Origin: an uncultured Prevotellaceae bacterium
GTDB lineage: Bacteria > Bacteroidota > Bacteroidia > Bacteroidales > Bacteroidaceae
Direction: 5' to 3'
DNA: 40,441 nucleotides
Assembly (NCBI GenBank): GCA_900320255.1
Contig: ONRS01000151.1
Coordinates: 1 to 40,441 of the forward strand
Made by a program: the position numbers and the translations under genes. Below the pieces are notes generated by a model. The model was not told where the DNA came from and did no database searches. It was given only the letters and a program-made list of their open reading frames with translations. Within the stretch, counting starts at the first letter, position 1, and each line of letters starts with the position of its first letter. Positions 8,509 to 17,890 of this stretch are shown here, piece by piece.

Positions 8509-10542
8509 ATGAAAAGACTATTGACAATGATGGCAATCGCATCGATGGCTGTGGCGCTTCAGGCACAGACACCGTTGAAGTCAGGACTTGACCTGACCGA
8601 CATGAACACGGCAGCTAAGCCGGGTACCGATTTCTATGAGTATGCCTGTGGTGGATGGATGAAGAAAAACCCGCTGCCTGCCGCCTATTCGCGCTTTGGC
8701 AGTTTCGACCGTCTGGCACAGGACAACGACAAGCGTATTAACAGCATCTTGAAAGAGTTGCAAACCAACACCTACGCCAAGGGAACGGTGGAGCAGAAGC
8801 TCTCTGACCTCTACAAGCTGGCTATGGACTCCGTGCGCCGCGCCCAGGAGGGTACGGCACCCGTCATGGAGATGATTAAGCGAATGGAGAAGGCCAAGAC
8901 CATGCAGCAGCTCTTCGACATTCAGCTGGAGCTGGCACAGTATGGTGCTTCCGCTTTCTTCCGCGCAGGCATAGCAGCCGACGAGAAGAATGCTACGCAG
9001 AACATTCTGAACGTGGCACAGGGCGGCATTACGCTGGGACAGAAGGAGTACTACTTGGACAACGACGAGGCAACGGCCAAAATCCGCGAAGCCTACAAGC
9101 AGCACATTGTACGCATGTTCCAGCTCTTCGGATTCAGCGAGAAGGCATCGAAACAGAAGATGAAGAACATCATGAAGGTGGAGACGGCACTGGCCAAGGT
9201 GTCGAAATCGCGTACGGAGCTGCGTGACCCGCAGGCTAACTACAACAAGATGACGCTCGCGGAGTTTGACAGCAAATACCCCCATTTGCAGCTTGAGAAA
9301 CTCATGAATGCCAAGGGCATAGAAAGCCGTTACATTCAGGAAATGGTGGTTGGCCAGCCCAGCTTCATGGAGGGTGCCGACATCGTGGTGGCCAAGCTGA
9401 TTCCTGCCACTTATCGTGACTACATGGAGTGGCGCCAGATACAGGGCGCTGCCAGTTATCTGAGCGAAGAGGTGGCCCAGGCCAACTTCGAGTTCTTCGG
9501 TAAGGTACTGTCAGGCCGCAAGGAGAACTACCCGCTCTGGAAGCGCGCCACTAATCAGGTGGAAGGCGTGATGGGTGAGGCACTCGGTAAGCTCTACGTG
9601 GAGAAATACTTCCCCGCCTCGTCGAAGGAGCGCATGAAGGAACTGGTGCACAACCTGCAGATAGCCTTGGGCGAGCGTATTGCCGCACAGGACTGGATGA
9701 ACGATTCCACCAAGGTGAACGCGCTGCTGAAACTTAATACCTTCTATGTGAAGATAGGCTATCCCGACAAGTGGATTGACCTGAGTGGACTGACCATTGA
9801 TCCTGCTAAGTCGTACTATGAGAACATGAAGGAGTGCAACCGCTTCTGGAACAAGTGGGAGATAGAGCACACGGCTGGCAAACCCGTTGACCGTGACGAC
9901 TGGTACATGACGCCGCAGACGGTTAACGCATACTATAACCCTACCACGAACGAAATCTGCTTCCCCGCTGGTATTCTGCAAGTTCCGTTCTTTGACCCGA
10001 CCGCTGACGACGCTTTTAACTATGGTGCTATCGGCGTGGTGATAGGCCACGAAATGACGCATGGATTTGACGACCAGGGACGCCAGTTCGACAAGGACGG
10101 AAACATGCATGACTGGTGGACAGAGTCGGACGGAAAGAACTTCGTGGAGCGAACCGATAAGTATGCCGACTTCTTCTCGAACATTAATGTGCTGCCTGAC
10201 CTGAAGGCCAACGGCCGTCTGACGCTGGGCGAGAACCTGGCTGACCACGGAGGTCTGCAGGTGGCTTTTGCTGCCTTCAAGAACGCTACGAAGAACAATC
10301 CGCTGCCCGTCATTGACGGACTGACCCCCGAACAGCGTTTCTTCCTGGCCTATGCTGGTGTGTGGGCAGGCAATATTACCGAGGCAGAAATACGTAACAG
10401 GACCAAGAGCGACCCCCATGCCCTCGGACGTTGGCGTGTTAACGGAGCCCTTCCACACATTGATGCCTGGTATGAGGCATTCGGCATAAAAGAGGGTGAC
10501 GAAATGTATATTCCGAAGGAAAAACGCCTCCCGTTGTGGTAA
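8509..10542 (+). CDS. Secreted M13-family zinc metallopeptidase (PepO/neprilysin-like)
   Basis: The 677-residue protein has a signal peptide (about 1-20, ending ALQAQ), so it is exported. It then has the M13 N-terminal region with the DFYEYACGGW motif (41-50). The catalytic domain shows NAYYNPTTNEICFPAGIL substrate-binding region (473-490), zinc site HEMTH (514-518) and third ligand in ENLAD (575-579). NGALPH near the C-terminus is also typical. Length matches the family. M13 enzymes cleave small peptides on the amino side of hydrophobic residues; in Bacteroidetes they act in the cell envelope and may serve peptide nutrition. It is a single-gene unit: the repeat elements lie upstream and a terminator follows. 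Confidence 0.95.
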   Translation: MKRLLTMMAIASMAVALQAQTPLKSGLDLTDMNTAAKPGTDFYEYACGGWMKKNPLPAAYSRFGSFDRLAQDNDKRINSILKELQTNTYAKGTVEQKLSDLYKLAMDSVRRAQEGTAPVMEMIKRMEKAKTMQQLFDIQLELAQYGASAFFRAGIAADEKNATQNILNVAQGGITLGQKEYYLDNDEATAKIREAYKQHIVRMFQLFGFSEKASKQKMKNIMKVETALAKVSKSRTELRDPQANYNKMTLAEFDSKYPHLQLEKLMNAKGIESRYIQEMVVGQPSFMEGADIVVAKLIPATYRDYMEWRQIQGAASYLSEEVAQANFEFFGKVLSGRKENYPLWKRATNQVEGVMGEALGKLYVEKYFPASSKERMKELVHNLQIALGERIAAQDWMNDSTKVNALLKLNTFYVKIGYPDKWIDLSGLTIDPAKSYYENMKECNRFWNKWEIEHTAGKPVDRDDWYMTPQTVNAYYNPTTNEICFPAGILQVPFFDPTADDAFNYGAIGVVIGHEMTHGFDDQGRQFDKDGNMHDWWTESDGKNFVERTDKYADFFSNINVLPDLKANGRLTLGENLADHGGLQVAFAAFKNATKNNPLPVIDGLTPEQRFFLAYAGVWAGNITEAEIRNRTKSDPHALGRWRVNGALPHIDAWYEAFGIKEGDEMYIPKEKRLPLW

Positions 10543-10566
10543 AAAGGTGCTAAATCAAGGTAAAAG

Positions 10567-10600
10567 ACCGTCGTAAATGAAATTTACGGCGGTTTTTGTT
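10567..10600 (+). terminator. Rho-independent terminator after the M13 peptidase
   Basis: ACCGTCGTAAAT (10567-10578) pairs with ATTTACGGCGGT (10582-10593) around a GAA loop, with a single G-T pair in the stem. TTTTGTTT follows. Confidence 0.9.
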
Positions 10601-10622
10601 TCATGGTTTCAATTTTTTTTTA

Positions 10623-10630
10623 TAACTTTG
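10623..10630 (+). promoter_or_regulatory. -7 promoter element of the kinase/AAA+/FHA/PP2C operon
   Basis: TAACTTTG matches TAnnTTTG. No good -33 element is at the usual spacing, though TTTG occurs at 10595-10598. The site follows the upstream terminator and lies 24-34 bp before the possible ATG codons. It excludes the in-frame ATG at 10603 as the start. Confidence 0.6.
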
Positions 10631-10653
10631 CAACTGTCTTTATGAACACTCTT

Positions 10654-11592
10654 ATGATGAACGAGGATCAATTAAATTTAGAAAAAACTAACAGAACTCC
10701 TAATTCATTGCGGCAAGAGCCTGAAAAGGCAGAAGCAGAGTCGCAAGAACAGCAACTGCTTGAGCCGAAAAAGCAGCAGGCCACGGCTATGCAGTGCCCG
10801 CATTGCGGAGCCGAGAACGATGCCGAGGCTATGTTTTGTGCAACATGTGGGAAACCGCTTCACATGTCCCTGTGCCCTCATTGTGGTGCCGAGATGGAGC
10901 CTGATGCTGACTATTGCGAGAAGTGCCATCACTATGTTCGTCAGGATGTCTGCTCTTTCTGCGGCGGTCATCTGAGTGGGAACGAGGCCTTCTGTCCAGA
11001 GTGCGGAAGTCCGAGGGGAGGCATTGTCTGTCCCGTTTGCCGTAAGTTGAATAATTTCTCATTCTGCGCCCAGTGTGGTACTCCTCTTACCCAGGAGGCA
11101 AAGAACCTGATGGCCGAGGTGGAGAAGAGCGAGGACTATCGGGAAATGATGAGTATCGTGGGCGATTATATGGCCTTGGACGACATGATTCCCTATACGT
11201 CAGACAAGGACATTGTGAGAGACCAGATGAACAGGCAGTTGCGTGAGCGTGTCCTGACACTTCTGGCAAAGGACAGGGGAGTGGAAAACCCCATTATTCC
11301 TGTAATCAAGAAAGAGCTGCTGTCGAAGGATGAGTTAGCCGAGCGGAAATCAGAGAAGTTAAAGTTACTCTCAACAATTCTGGAAAAGTTGTCAGCTCCC
11401 TCACAGCCGTCGCCGGTTCAGGCTCGTAATTATGCTATGGCCACAAAACCCATGGGAGTCCGCTTGGCATGGGTATGCAATTTCAAGCATGCCATGCATA
11501 GTAGTCCTTGTGGATGTGCTAAACCGCAGCTTGGGGGGAAATGGGTAATATTAGGTAATGCTACTTCGGCAGAAATTAATGATGACAAATGA
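10654..11592 (+). CDS. Four-zinc-ribbon protein with C-terminal Cys/His module
   Basis: First gene of the signalling operon and not a recognised named family. From Met at 10654 it is 312 residues (ATGs at 10642 and 10657 are also possible). A charged, disordered N-terminus (1-45) leads to eight CxxC knuckles in order (CPHC, CATC, CPHC, CEKC, CSFC, CPEC, CPVC, CAQC) over about residues 48-141. These form four consecutive zinc ribbons. A helical middle (about 150-245) follows. The C-terminal segment (about 265-305, GVRLAWVCNFKHAMH then CGCAKPQLGGKW) has a second set of Cys and His residues that could bind metal. It faintly recalls the C-terminal metal-binding segments of TerY-type proteins, but no vWA domain is present. 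The stop overlaps the kinase start (ATGA, 11589-11592). A scaffold or adaptor role is inferred only from its position and from zinc ribbons in two operon partners. Confidence 0.8.
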   Translation: MMNEDQLNLEKTNRTPNSLRQEPEKAEAESQEQQLLEPKKQQATAMQCPHCGAENDAEAMFCATCGKPLHMSLCPHCGAEMEPDADYCEKCHHYVRQDVCSFCGGHLSGNEAFCPECGSPRGGIVCPVCRKLNNFSFCAQCGTPLTQEAKNLMAEVEKSEDYREMMSIVGDYMALDDMIPYTSDKDIVRDQMNRQLRERVLTLLAKDRGVENPIIPVIKKELLSKDELAERKSEKLKLLSTILEKLSAPSQPSPVQARNYAMATKPMGVRLAWVCNFKHAMHSSPCGCAKPQLGGKWVILGNATSAEINDDK

Positions 11593-14570
11593 TGGATGAG
11601 ACGCTAAGAATTGACAAAACACAGCCAGCGGAAGATCATAAGGCCGGTGACTCGGCACTTAAGACGGCGCGTACAACAGCAGCGGCTTCTGCCGACATCA
11701 CGACAAAAAGGACGGTGATTCAGGCAGACAAGCCCGATGTAAATAATGACGATTTCTTGCTGAAAGGCTGCCGTTATAAGAATATTCGTTGTCTGAGTGA
11801 TAATTCCGGCGAAGCCCAGGTCTATCTGGTGGAACGGGATGAGCAGCAGTATGTGCTGAAAGTGTATTATCCCAGTTTTGTCATTAAGAAGAACTTGCTG
11901 AAAATTGTCAGGAACATGAACATGGAAATGATTATGCGGCTGATGGATTATGGCAAGACATACGTAGAAGGGAAGAACCGTGACTATGAGCTGATGGAGT
12001 ACATGCAGGGCGGCACGCTGAACGAGAGTTCTGCCGACGGAGACCTTGACCAGTTCCGCCGCGTAGCGTTACAGGCTGCTGCTGCATTGGCTTTCTGCCA
12101 TAATAATGGTATTATCCACAAGGATATCAAGCCCAGTAATTTCTTCTTCAGGGACAAAGAGCATACGGAGGTGGTGCTGGGTGACTTCGGCATTTCCTCC
12201 ATGTTGTCGAATGACGAACGGCTACATCGCACCACGCAGGCCCGTACCCCCGTGTATGCGGCTCCTGAGATGTATAATGACGTAATCGACGGGGTGGTGG
12301 AGATTTCGCCTGCCGTTGACTACTATTCGCTGGGTATCACGCTGCTGACCTACTGGCTCGGAGAGAGTCCGATGACGGTGAACGAACGCGTCATGATGCG
12401 CCGCAAGAACGAAGGACGCATACCCAGAATCAACGAACTGCCTGACCGCGTGAAGTTGCTGATACAGGGACTGACGACTGTGAACCCGCAGTCACGCTGG
12501 ACTTATGACGAAGTAGAAAAATGGTTCTTGGGCGAGTCGCCTAAGGTTGATATATCATCACCCGTTCTCAGGTATAAGAGCTTTGTGGTTGACCCTGACA
12601 AGAACCTCATTGCCGAGAACATACATGAGCTCATTCCGTTGCTGATAGAGAACGAGAAACTGGCAAAAGGCTATCTCTACGGAGGACGGCTTACGAACTG
12701 GCTGGAGCAGTGTGGTAACACAAAGCTCAGTACGGTACTGAAAGATATTGTACAGAACAGGTACCCTGCTGACCAAAGGGCAGGCCTGATGGCGGCCATC
12801 TATGCAATGGAGCCGACCTACCCGTATCAGGACGTGAAGGGAAATTTATGCGACGATGTGCATAGCGTGGCTATTTCCATGTTGAGCAACATCGAGGAAT
12901 ACAGCATTTTGCTTCGTAACCCCAACGATAAATTGTGGCTTTACCTGGAGTCGCACTCAGCAGCTGATATTGACAGACTGCACAGCTACTTTGAATATAA
13001 AAAGGGGTTTGACGGACGTATCGCTATTCTGCGTACGGTGTATGAGATAGATAAGGACATTCCGTTCCTTGCCAGGTATGCATCGATGTCACTTCCTGAC
13101 ATAGTAAAGGCATTTGGCAACTATGAAGTATCAGAGGATGAATGGAAGAGCCTGACTGACGGCCGACTCCTGTCGTGGATGTACAGCCATGAGGACCGTA
13201 TGGCATGTGAGGCCGTTCGCATTATGACGGCAGGGCAGCCCTACTCGAAACAGTTGGCTTATAAGGTGCTCTATAATGTTTATCGTAGTGCAGCCTATGA
13301 TCTGAAGAGTGCTGATACCGTTCAGAAAGTGGGCGAACTGCTCAAGCAGAATCTTGTACGCTGGCAAAGAATGAACGATAGTGATGTGGCGAAGGAACTG
13401 GCCGACTTCTCTGACCCCGACGGACGCTTTGCCTATTTCGCACAACTGCATGGATGGCTACGGATACTGAACGAGGCAACGCGCAATTTCGATTTAAAGA
13501 GTGAGGAGAACCGCGAACGCCTGAGTGCCTACGACATACGCACAGCTGCCTACAGAATGTGTCGCATTCTCGGCGTGACACCCGTTTATGTGCTGCATGA
13601 CGGAACGGTGCTTAACGACGGCTTGCATATAGACAATAGCCTCTATCCGCAGATTAAGTCTGAGATGCGCGATGGTTCTTTCTCACAGTGGATGTCAGTA
13701 TGGTATCACGAAGATCCGTACAAGGACTTCAGCGAGGAATACAGCTATGAGCGTACCTTGGAGCAATGGGTTATTAAACTGGGAGAAATAGACCGCCAGC
13801 AGGTTTATTACAAGCGCTATATCAATGCAAAGGAAGAGACATTAAAGAAGTTCAACGGAGTGCGCGAAAACTATAACCGTGCGCAGCAAAAGGAGAAGAT
13901 GTGGCGATACACCTTCTACGGGCTCTCTGCACTCTGGCTGTTGCTGTTGGTTATTGTTGGCATATCGGGCAGAGACTTCCTGTTGAACCATTCCCTGATG
14001 ACCATAGGAATTCCTTTGGGCGGAATGACGGCAATCATTGTTGCTGTCAGGGCTTACTTCAGGGGCTATGGCATCTTCTTCTCCGGCCTTTGGGGAGCAT
14101 TAGGACTCATGTCTTCGGCCGTGCCTATCTGGATTTTGAAGTATCTGGGGCATTCGCACCCGGGACTCTTTGTGCCCGCTGTCTTTGTCATATCACTTGT
14201 CTATATGGCCATCTGTCATCTTACGGATTTCCGTAGCGACAGAAAGGATGACCAGCAGCTCTTAGACTCCATACTGAGTGATGACATCAAGTCAGAACTG
14301 TTGGAGCCTCTCTATTATACCTTTAAAACCCGTTCATACCGCTATAAGAGTTCGAAGTTCGGATTACTGGATGATGCACAGAATCAGGTCCGCTCGGTGG
14401 CAGGCGAATCGGTGCTCCACTACATACTGTGGAGCCTGCTCGTTACCGTGATGTTGGCTGAATTGGTGATTTACAGTCCCAAACTCATGAATGTAGGCAA
14501 TCCTGACCTGGACAACTGGAGTCTTGCTCCGGCAAAGACTGTCAAGCAGGTACAAAAAGATGTAGAATGA
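11589..14570 (+). CDS. Membrane-anchored Ser/Thr protein kinase with long helical region
   Basis: A 993-residue eukaryotic-like kinase with intact catalytic residues: Lys91 (YVLKVYY), HKDIKPSN with Asp179 and Asn184, DFG (199-201) and APE (225-227). After the kinase domain (about 60-314) comes a long, mostly helical cytoplasmic region (about 330-765) that I cannot assign. Part of it (residues 362-410) looks like an alpha-helical module seen downstream of other bacterial kinases. Four transmembrane helices (about 774-793, 802-822, 828-850, 858-876) and a fifth (942-962) follow. The first N-terminal 55 residues are Thr/Ala-rich and could be autophosphorylated. It overlaps both neighbours by ATGA. 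The FHA protein and PP2C phosphatase downstream are the expected reader and eraser of its phosphothreonines. Substrate and stimulus are unknown. Confidence 0.92.
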   Translation: MMDETLRIDKTQPAEDHKAGDSALKTARTTAAASADITTKRTVIQADKPDVNNDDFLLKGCRYKNIRCLSDNSGEAQVYLVERDEQQYVLKVYYPSFVIKKNLLKIVRNMNMEMIMRLMDYGKTYVEGKNRDYELMEYMQGGTLNESSADGDLDQFRRVALQAAAALAFCHNNGIIHKDIKPSNFFFRDKEHTEVVLGDFGISSMLSNDERLHRTTQARTPVYAAPEMYNDVIDGVVEISPAVDYYSLGITLLTYWLGESPMTVNERVMMRRKNEGRIPRINELPDRVKLLIQGLTTVNPQSRWTYDEVEKWFLGESPKVDISSPVLRYKSFVVDPDKNLIAENIHELIPLLIENEKLAKGYLYGGRLTNWLEQCGNTKLSTVLKDIVQNRYPADQRAGLMAAIYAMEPTYPYQDVKGNLCDDVHSVAISMLSNIEEYSILLRNPNDKLWLYLESHSAADIDRLHSYFEYKKGFDGRIAILRTVYEIDKDIPFLARYASMSLPDIVKAFGNYEVSEDEWKSLTDGRLLSWMYSHEDRMACEAVRIMTAGQPYSKQLAYKVLYNVYRSAAYDLKSADTVQKVGELLKQNLVRWQRMNDSDVAKELADFSDPDGRFAYFAQLHGWLRILNEATRNFDLKSEENRERLSAYDIRTAAYRMCRILGVTPVYVLHDGTVLNDGLHIDNSLYPQIKSEMRDGSFSQWMSVWYHEDPYKDFSEEYSYERTLEQWVIKLGEIDRQQVYYKRYINAKEETLKKFNGVRENYNRAQQKEKMWRYTFYGLSALWLLLLVIVGISGRDFLLNHSLMTIGIPLGGMTAIIVAVRAYFRGYGIFFSGLWGALGLMSSAVPIWILKYLGHSHPGLFVPAVFVISLVYMAICHLTDFRSDRKDDQQLLDSILSDDIKSELLEPLYYTFKTRSYRYKSSKFGLLDDAQNQVRSVAGESVLHYILWSLLVTVMLAELVIYSPKLMNVGNPDLDNWSLAPAKTVKQVQKDVE

Positions 14571-17500
14571 TGAATTGCGATTATTGTCATAAGGAAAACC
14601 GGTCAATAGCCAAGTTCTGCAAGTGGTGTGGACACCCACTTGTCTCGTTGAATGTGCTCGACAAGTTAGTCGGGCTGGACGACGTGAAGGCTCAGCTGAA
14701 GACAATAGTCGATACCTACACTTTCCTTCATTCGCGTAAGGACATTGCCTCAGTACGGCTCAGTCTCAACGCCATTATTATAGGAGAAACTGGAACCGGC
14801 AAGACCATGCTGGCGGAAGTGCTGCGCGATTATTTCTATCAGCATAAAATAATAGAAAAGCCCAAACTGACCATTGTTGATGCTGTTGACTTTTCACGCT
14901 TTGTCGATAAGTGGGACGATAATATCAAGAAAGCCCGCAATGGTATTTTGTTCTTCGACAATGTGCAGAAGCTGTTGCCCGACAAGTACTCTAATCAGGT
15001 CAATCCGCTGGACAAGCTCTTTGTGGAAATGGATCATTGGGACGACAACCCCATCGTCATCATTTCCGGACTGCCGAAGGGACTTGAGGATTTCCTTGTC
15101 AGCAACCCCGCTGTTGCCAACCGCTTTAAATATACCTTCCGGCTTCCGGAAAAGAGTGCTCAGGATCTCTACAAAATCTGTAAGATGATGCTGAACGCCA
15201 AGTATGGTCTTAATGAGTTTACGCTGGATGCCAACGATAAGTTGCTGCGCTACTTCAAGCATCAGGTGAAGACCAAGGACGAAACCTTTGGCTTTGCTCA
15301 TATAGCCAGCAAGACGGCAGAAGACATCTTTACGGCTTACATCGGGCGAGGCTCGTTAGGCTCATGTGTGGAGGAACAGGACATTCGGGGCTATGTGCCG
15401 CCGGTTCGTACCTTGGACGACATACTGGGCGACCTTGACCGGTTTATAGGCATGGATTCCGTCAAGAAGGCGGTTCGCGAAATGGCCTTTGCCATTCAGA
15501 ATGGCCTTCAGCGAATGGAACGTGGCTTAGGTGAGCAGGAAAAGATGGGCATGCACATCATACTGACGGGTAACCCCGGTACGGGTAAGACGACCATCGC
15601 CCGAAAGCTGGGCGAGATACTTGCTGCCATCGGTTATCTTGACAGCGGACATGTGGTGGAGGTTGACCGCGCACAAATGGTCAGCCCCTATCAGGGTGAG
15701 ACGCCCAAGATTGTTGACCGTCTTTGCGATAAGGCTATGGGCGGCATCCTCTTTATTGACGAGGCTTACACCTTGGCACCGTTAAACTCTGCCGGCGAGC
15801 GTGACAACCAGGGAGCCCAGGTGCTGGAGAAGCTGATGAAGCGCATGGAGGATGACCGTGGGAAGTTTGTGGTCATAGCTGCCGGCTACCGCATGGAGAT
15901 GGAAAATCTGTTCCGCGTCAATCCTGGATTCAGGAGCCGTTTCAACTATTTCCTCGACATAGAAGACTATACGCCCGAGCAATTGTTCCAGATTATGCTG
16001 TTGTTCGCCAAGGATAAGAAGTACGTCTTCAGCCACGATGCTGAAGAACTTGCCCGTAAGATGATAACCGAACTCTACAATGCGCGCGATAAGAACTTTG
16101 CTAACGGACGTACCATTCGTCAGCTCTTTGACAAGATATGTAATAAGCAGGCAGAACGGTTGCAGAAGAATAACATGTCATCGTTGTCCGATGTCGAGCT
16201 GATGACCATTCAGGTTGGGGATATTCCTTACGAGGCACCGAAGGCTGTGAGCTACACGGAGTGCTTGGAGAAACTGAACGGGCTGGTAGGCCTTCAGTCG
16301 GTAAAGAAAGAAATTTCGAATCTCTCTGCCTTCCTGAATCTTCAGGTCATGCGTGGCGAGCAGAAAACGTTCCAGGGAAAGCATTACGTCTTTACGGGTA
16401 ATCCTGGAACAGGCAAGACAACCGTTGCCCGCATCATGGCTGATGTGTTCCGGACGTTGGGTATCATTTCGCGTGGTCAGTTGGTTGAGGCTGACCGAAG
16501 CAAGCTGGTGGCAGGCTATAGTGGCCAGACTGCCATTAAGACGAATCAGCTCATTGACTCTGCCTTGGGTGGCGTGCTGTTTATTGATGAGGCCTACACC
16601 CTGAAGTCGGGTGATGGTGACTCGTTCGGTTCTGAGGCCATTGACACCTTACTGAAGCGACTCGAAGACGATCGCGGAAAGTTCATCTGTATTGTTGCCG
16701 GCTATACCGACCAGATGCACGACTTCATTGACTCTAATCCGGGACTGAAGAGCCGTTTCACCCAGACGATACATTTTGACGACTACACGCCCGATGAACT
16801 GACGGAGATATTCCTTAATCTGGCAAAGGAGAAGAAGTTTACACTTGATGCAGATGCCCAGAATGCCGTACACCGGCAGTTTGAACAGCTGTATTTGCGT
16901 CGTGACAAGAACTTCGGCAATGCCCGCGAGGCACGGCGGTTGTTTGATGAGGCAGTGGAAAAGCAAAGTCAGCGATTGATCAACGAGGTGAACAATCCGC
17001 AGTTTAATGAGGCGGATATGTATGCCATTACCGTTGACGACCTGCCCATGACCCAGAGCGAAGCCGCACGTCCGTTGGACGAAGTGCTCAACGAGATGGA
17101 TGAGTTTGTGGGTATGCGCTCAGTGAAGAACATGATACGCCGACTGGCTGTGCAGAGCATGTTTATGAAACAGCGCGCAGCGATGGGTGCCGGAAAGGTT
17201 CAGCAGTTGTCAATGAATTTTGTGCTGACGGGAAATCCGGGCACTGGTAAGACGTCGATAGCCCGTAAGATGGGCGAGGTGCTGCAGAGCATGGACATAC
17301 TCCCCACGTCGAGAGTCGTTGAGGCCAGCCGTTCCACGCTGGTAGGAAAGTATATGGGCGAAACGCCGAAGATTGTCAACAGCATGTGCGACAAGGCAAT
17401 GGGTGGCGTGTTGTTCATTGACGAAGCCTACACGCTGAGTGACGGCAACGACCAATATGGCAAGGAGGCTATTGACACATTGATGAAGCGCATGGAGGAT

Positions 17501-17890
17501 GACCGCGGTAAGTTTGTGGTCATTGCTGCCGGTTATAAGGACAAGATGGAGGAGTTCATGGCAGTGAACCCCGGACTGGCGAGCCGCTTCACTCACAAAC
17601 TGCACATAGAAGATTATAACGAAGACGAATTACTGGCTATCTTCAAGAAGATGGCAGCCAAGGAACAATACTCGTTGTCGCCGGCTGCCGAGTTTAAGTT
17701 GATGGACATGATCTGCCGCATGGTTGTCAACAAGGACAGCTCATTCGGCAATGCCCGCGAGATGCGCAATCTGCTGGACGCTACTGTTCAGCAGTTATCC
17801 TTGCGCGTTGCCTCGCTGCCTCCGTCAGAGGTGACGACGGAAACTTACCAATTGATAGAGCCAGATGACATAAAAGATATAGAACTATGA
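14567..17890 (+). CDS. Protein with four tandem CbbX/SpoVK-like AAA+ modules and a zinc ribbon
   Basis: This unusual 1107-residue ATPase begins with a zinc ribbon (C4xxC7 and C18xxC21) followed by four AAA+ modules. Module 1 (about 34-265) has Walker A GETGTGKT (73-80) but a degenerate Walker B, ILFFDN (127-132), where the catalytic Glu is Asn. Module 2 (about 292-530) has GNPGTGKT (335-342) and LFIDE (395-399). Module 3 (about 572-805) has GNPGTGKT (611-618) and LFIDE (671-675). Module 4 (about 846-1080) has GNPGTGKT (889-896) and LFIDE (949-953). Modules 2-4 have the CbbX/CfxQ features DEAYTL, MEDDRGKFVVIAAGY and a downstream Arg in SRF. Most relatives carry one or two modules. These ATPases remodel other proteins. 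One chain could fold as a pseudo-hexamer segment, or assemble with others. ATGA overlaps on both sides tie it to the kinase and FHA genes. Confidence 0.93.
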   Translation: MMNCDYCHKENRSIAKFCKWCGHPLVSLNVLDKLVGLDDVKAQLKTIVDTYTFLHSRKDIASVRLSLNAIIIGETGTGKTMLAEVLRDYFYQHKIIEKPKLTIVDAVDFSRFVDKWDDNIKKARNGILFFDNVQKLLPDKYSNQVNPLDKLFVEMDHWDDNPIVIISGLPKGLEDFLVSNPAVANRFKYTFRLPEKSAQDLYKICKMMLNAKYGLNEFTLDANDKLLRYFKHQVKTKDETFGFAHIASKTAEDIFTAYIGRGSLGSCVEEQDIRGYVPPVRTLDDILGDLDRFIGMDSVKKAVREMAFAIQNGLQRMERGLGEQEKMGMHIILTGNPGTGKTTIARKLGEILAAIGYLDSGHVVEVDRAQMVSPYQGETPKIVDRLCDKAMGGILFIDEAYTLAPLNSAGERDNQGAQVLEKLMKRMEDDRGKFVVIAAGYRMEMENLFRVNPGFRSRFNYFLDIEDYTPEQLFQIMLLFAKDKKYVFSHDAEELARKMITELYNARDKNFANGRTIRQLFDKICNKQAERLQKNNMSSLSDVELMTIQVGDIPYEAPKAVSYTECLEKLNGLVGLQSVKKEISNLSAFLNLQVMRGEQKTFQGKHYVFTGNPGTGKTTVARIMADVFRTLGIISRGQLVEADRSKLVAGYSGQTAIKTNQLIDSALGGVLFIDEAYTLKSGDGDSFGSEAIDTLLKRLEDDRGKFICIVAGYTDQMHDFIDSNPGLKSRFTQTIHFDDYTPDELTEIFLNLAKEKKFTLDADAQNAVHRQFEQLYLRRDKNFGNAREARRLFDEAVEKQSQRLINEVNNPQFNEADMYAITVDDLPMTQSEAARPLDEVLNEMDEFVGMRSVKNMIRRLAVQSMFMKQRAAMGAGKVQQLSMNFVLTGNPGTGKTSIARKMGEVLQSMDILPTSRVVEASRSTLVGKYMGETPKIVNSMCDKAMGGVLFIDEAYTLSDGNDQYGKEAIDTLMKRMEDDRGKFVVIAAGYKDKMEEFMAVNPGLASRFTHKLHIEDYNEDELLAIFKKMAAKEQYSLSPAAEFKLMDMICRMVVNKDSSFGNAREMRNLLDATVQQLSLRVASLPPSEVTTETYQLIEPDDIKDIEL

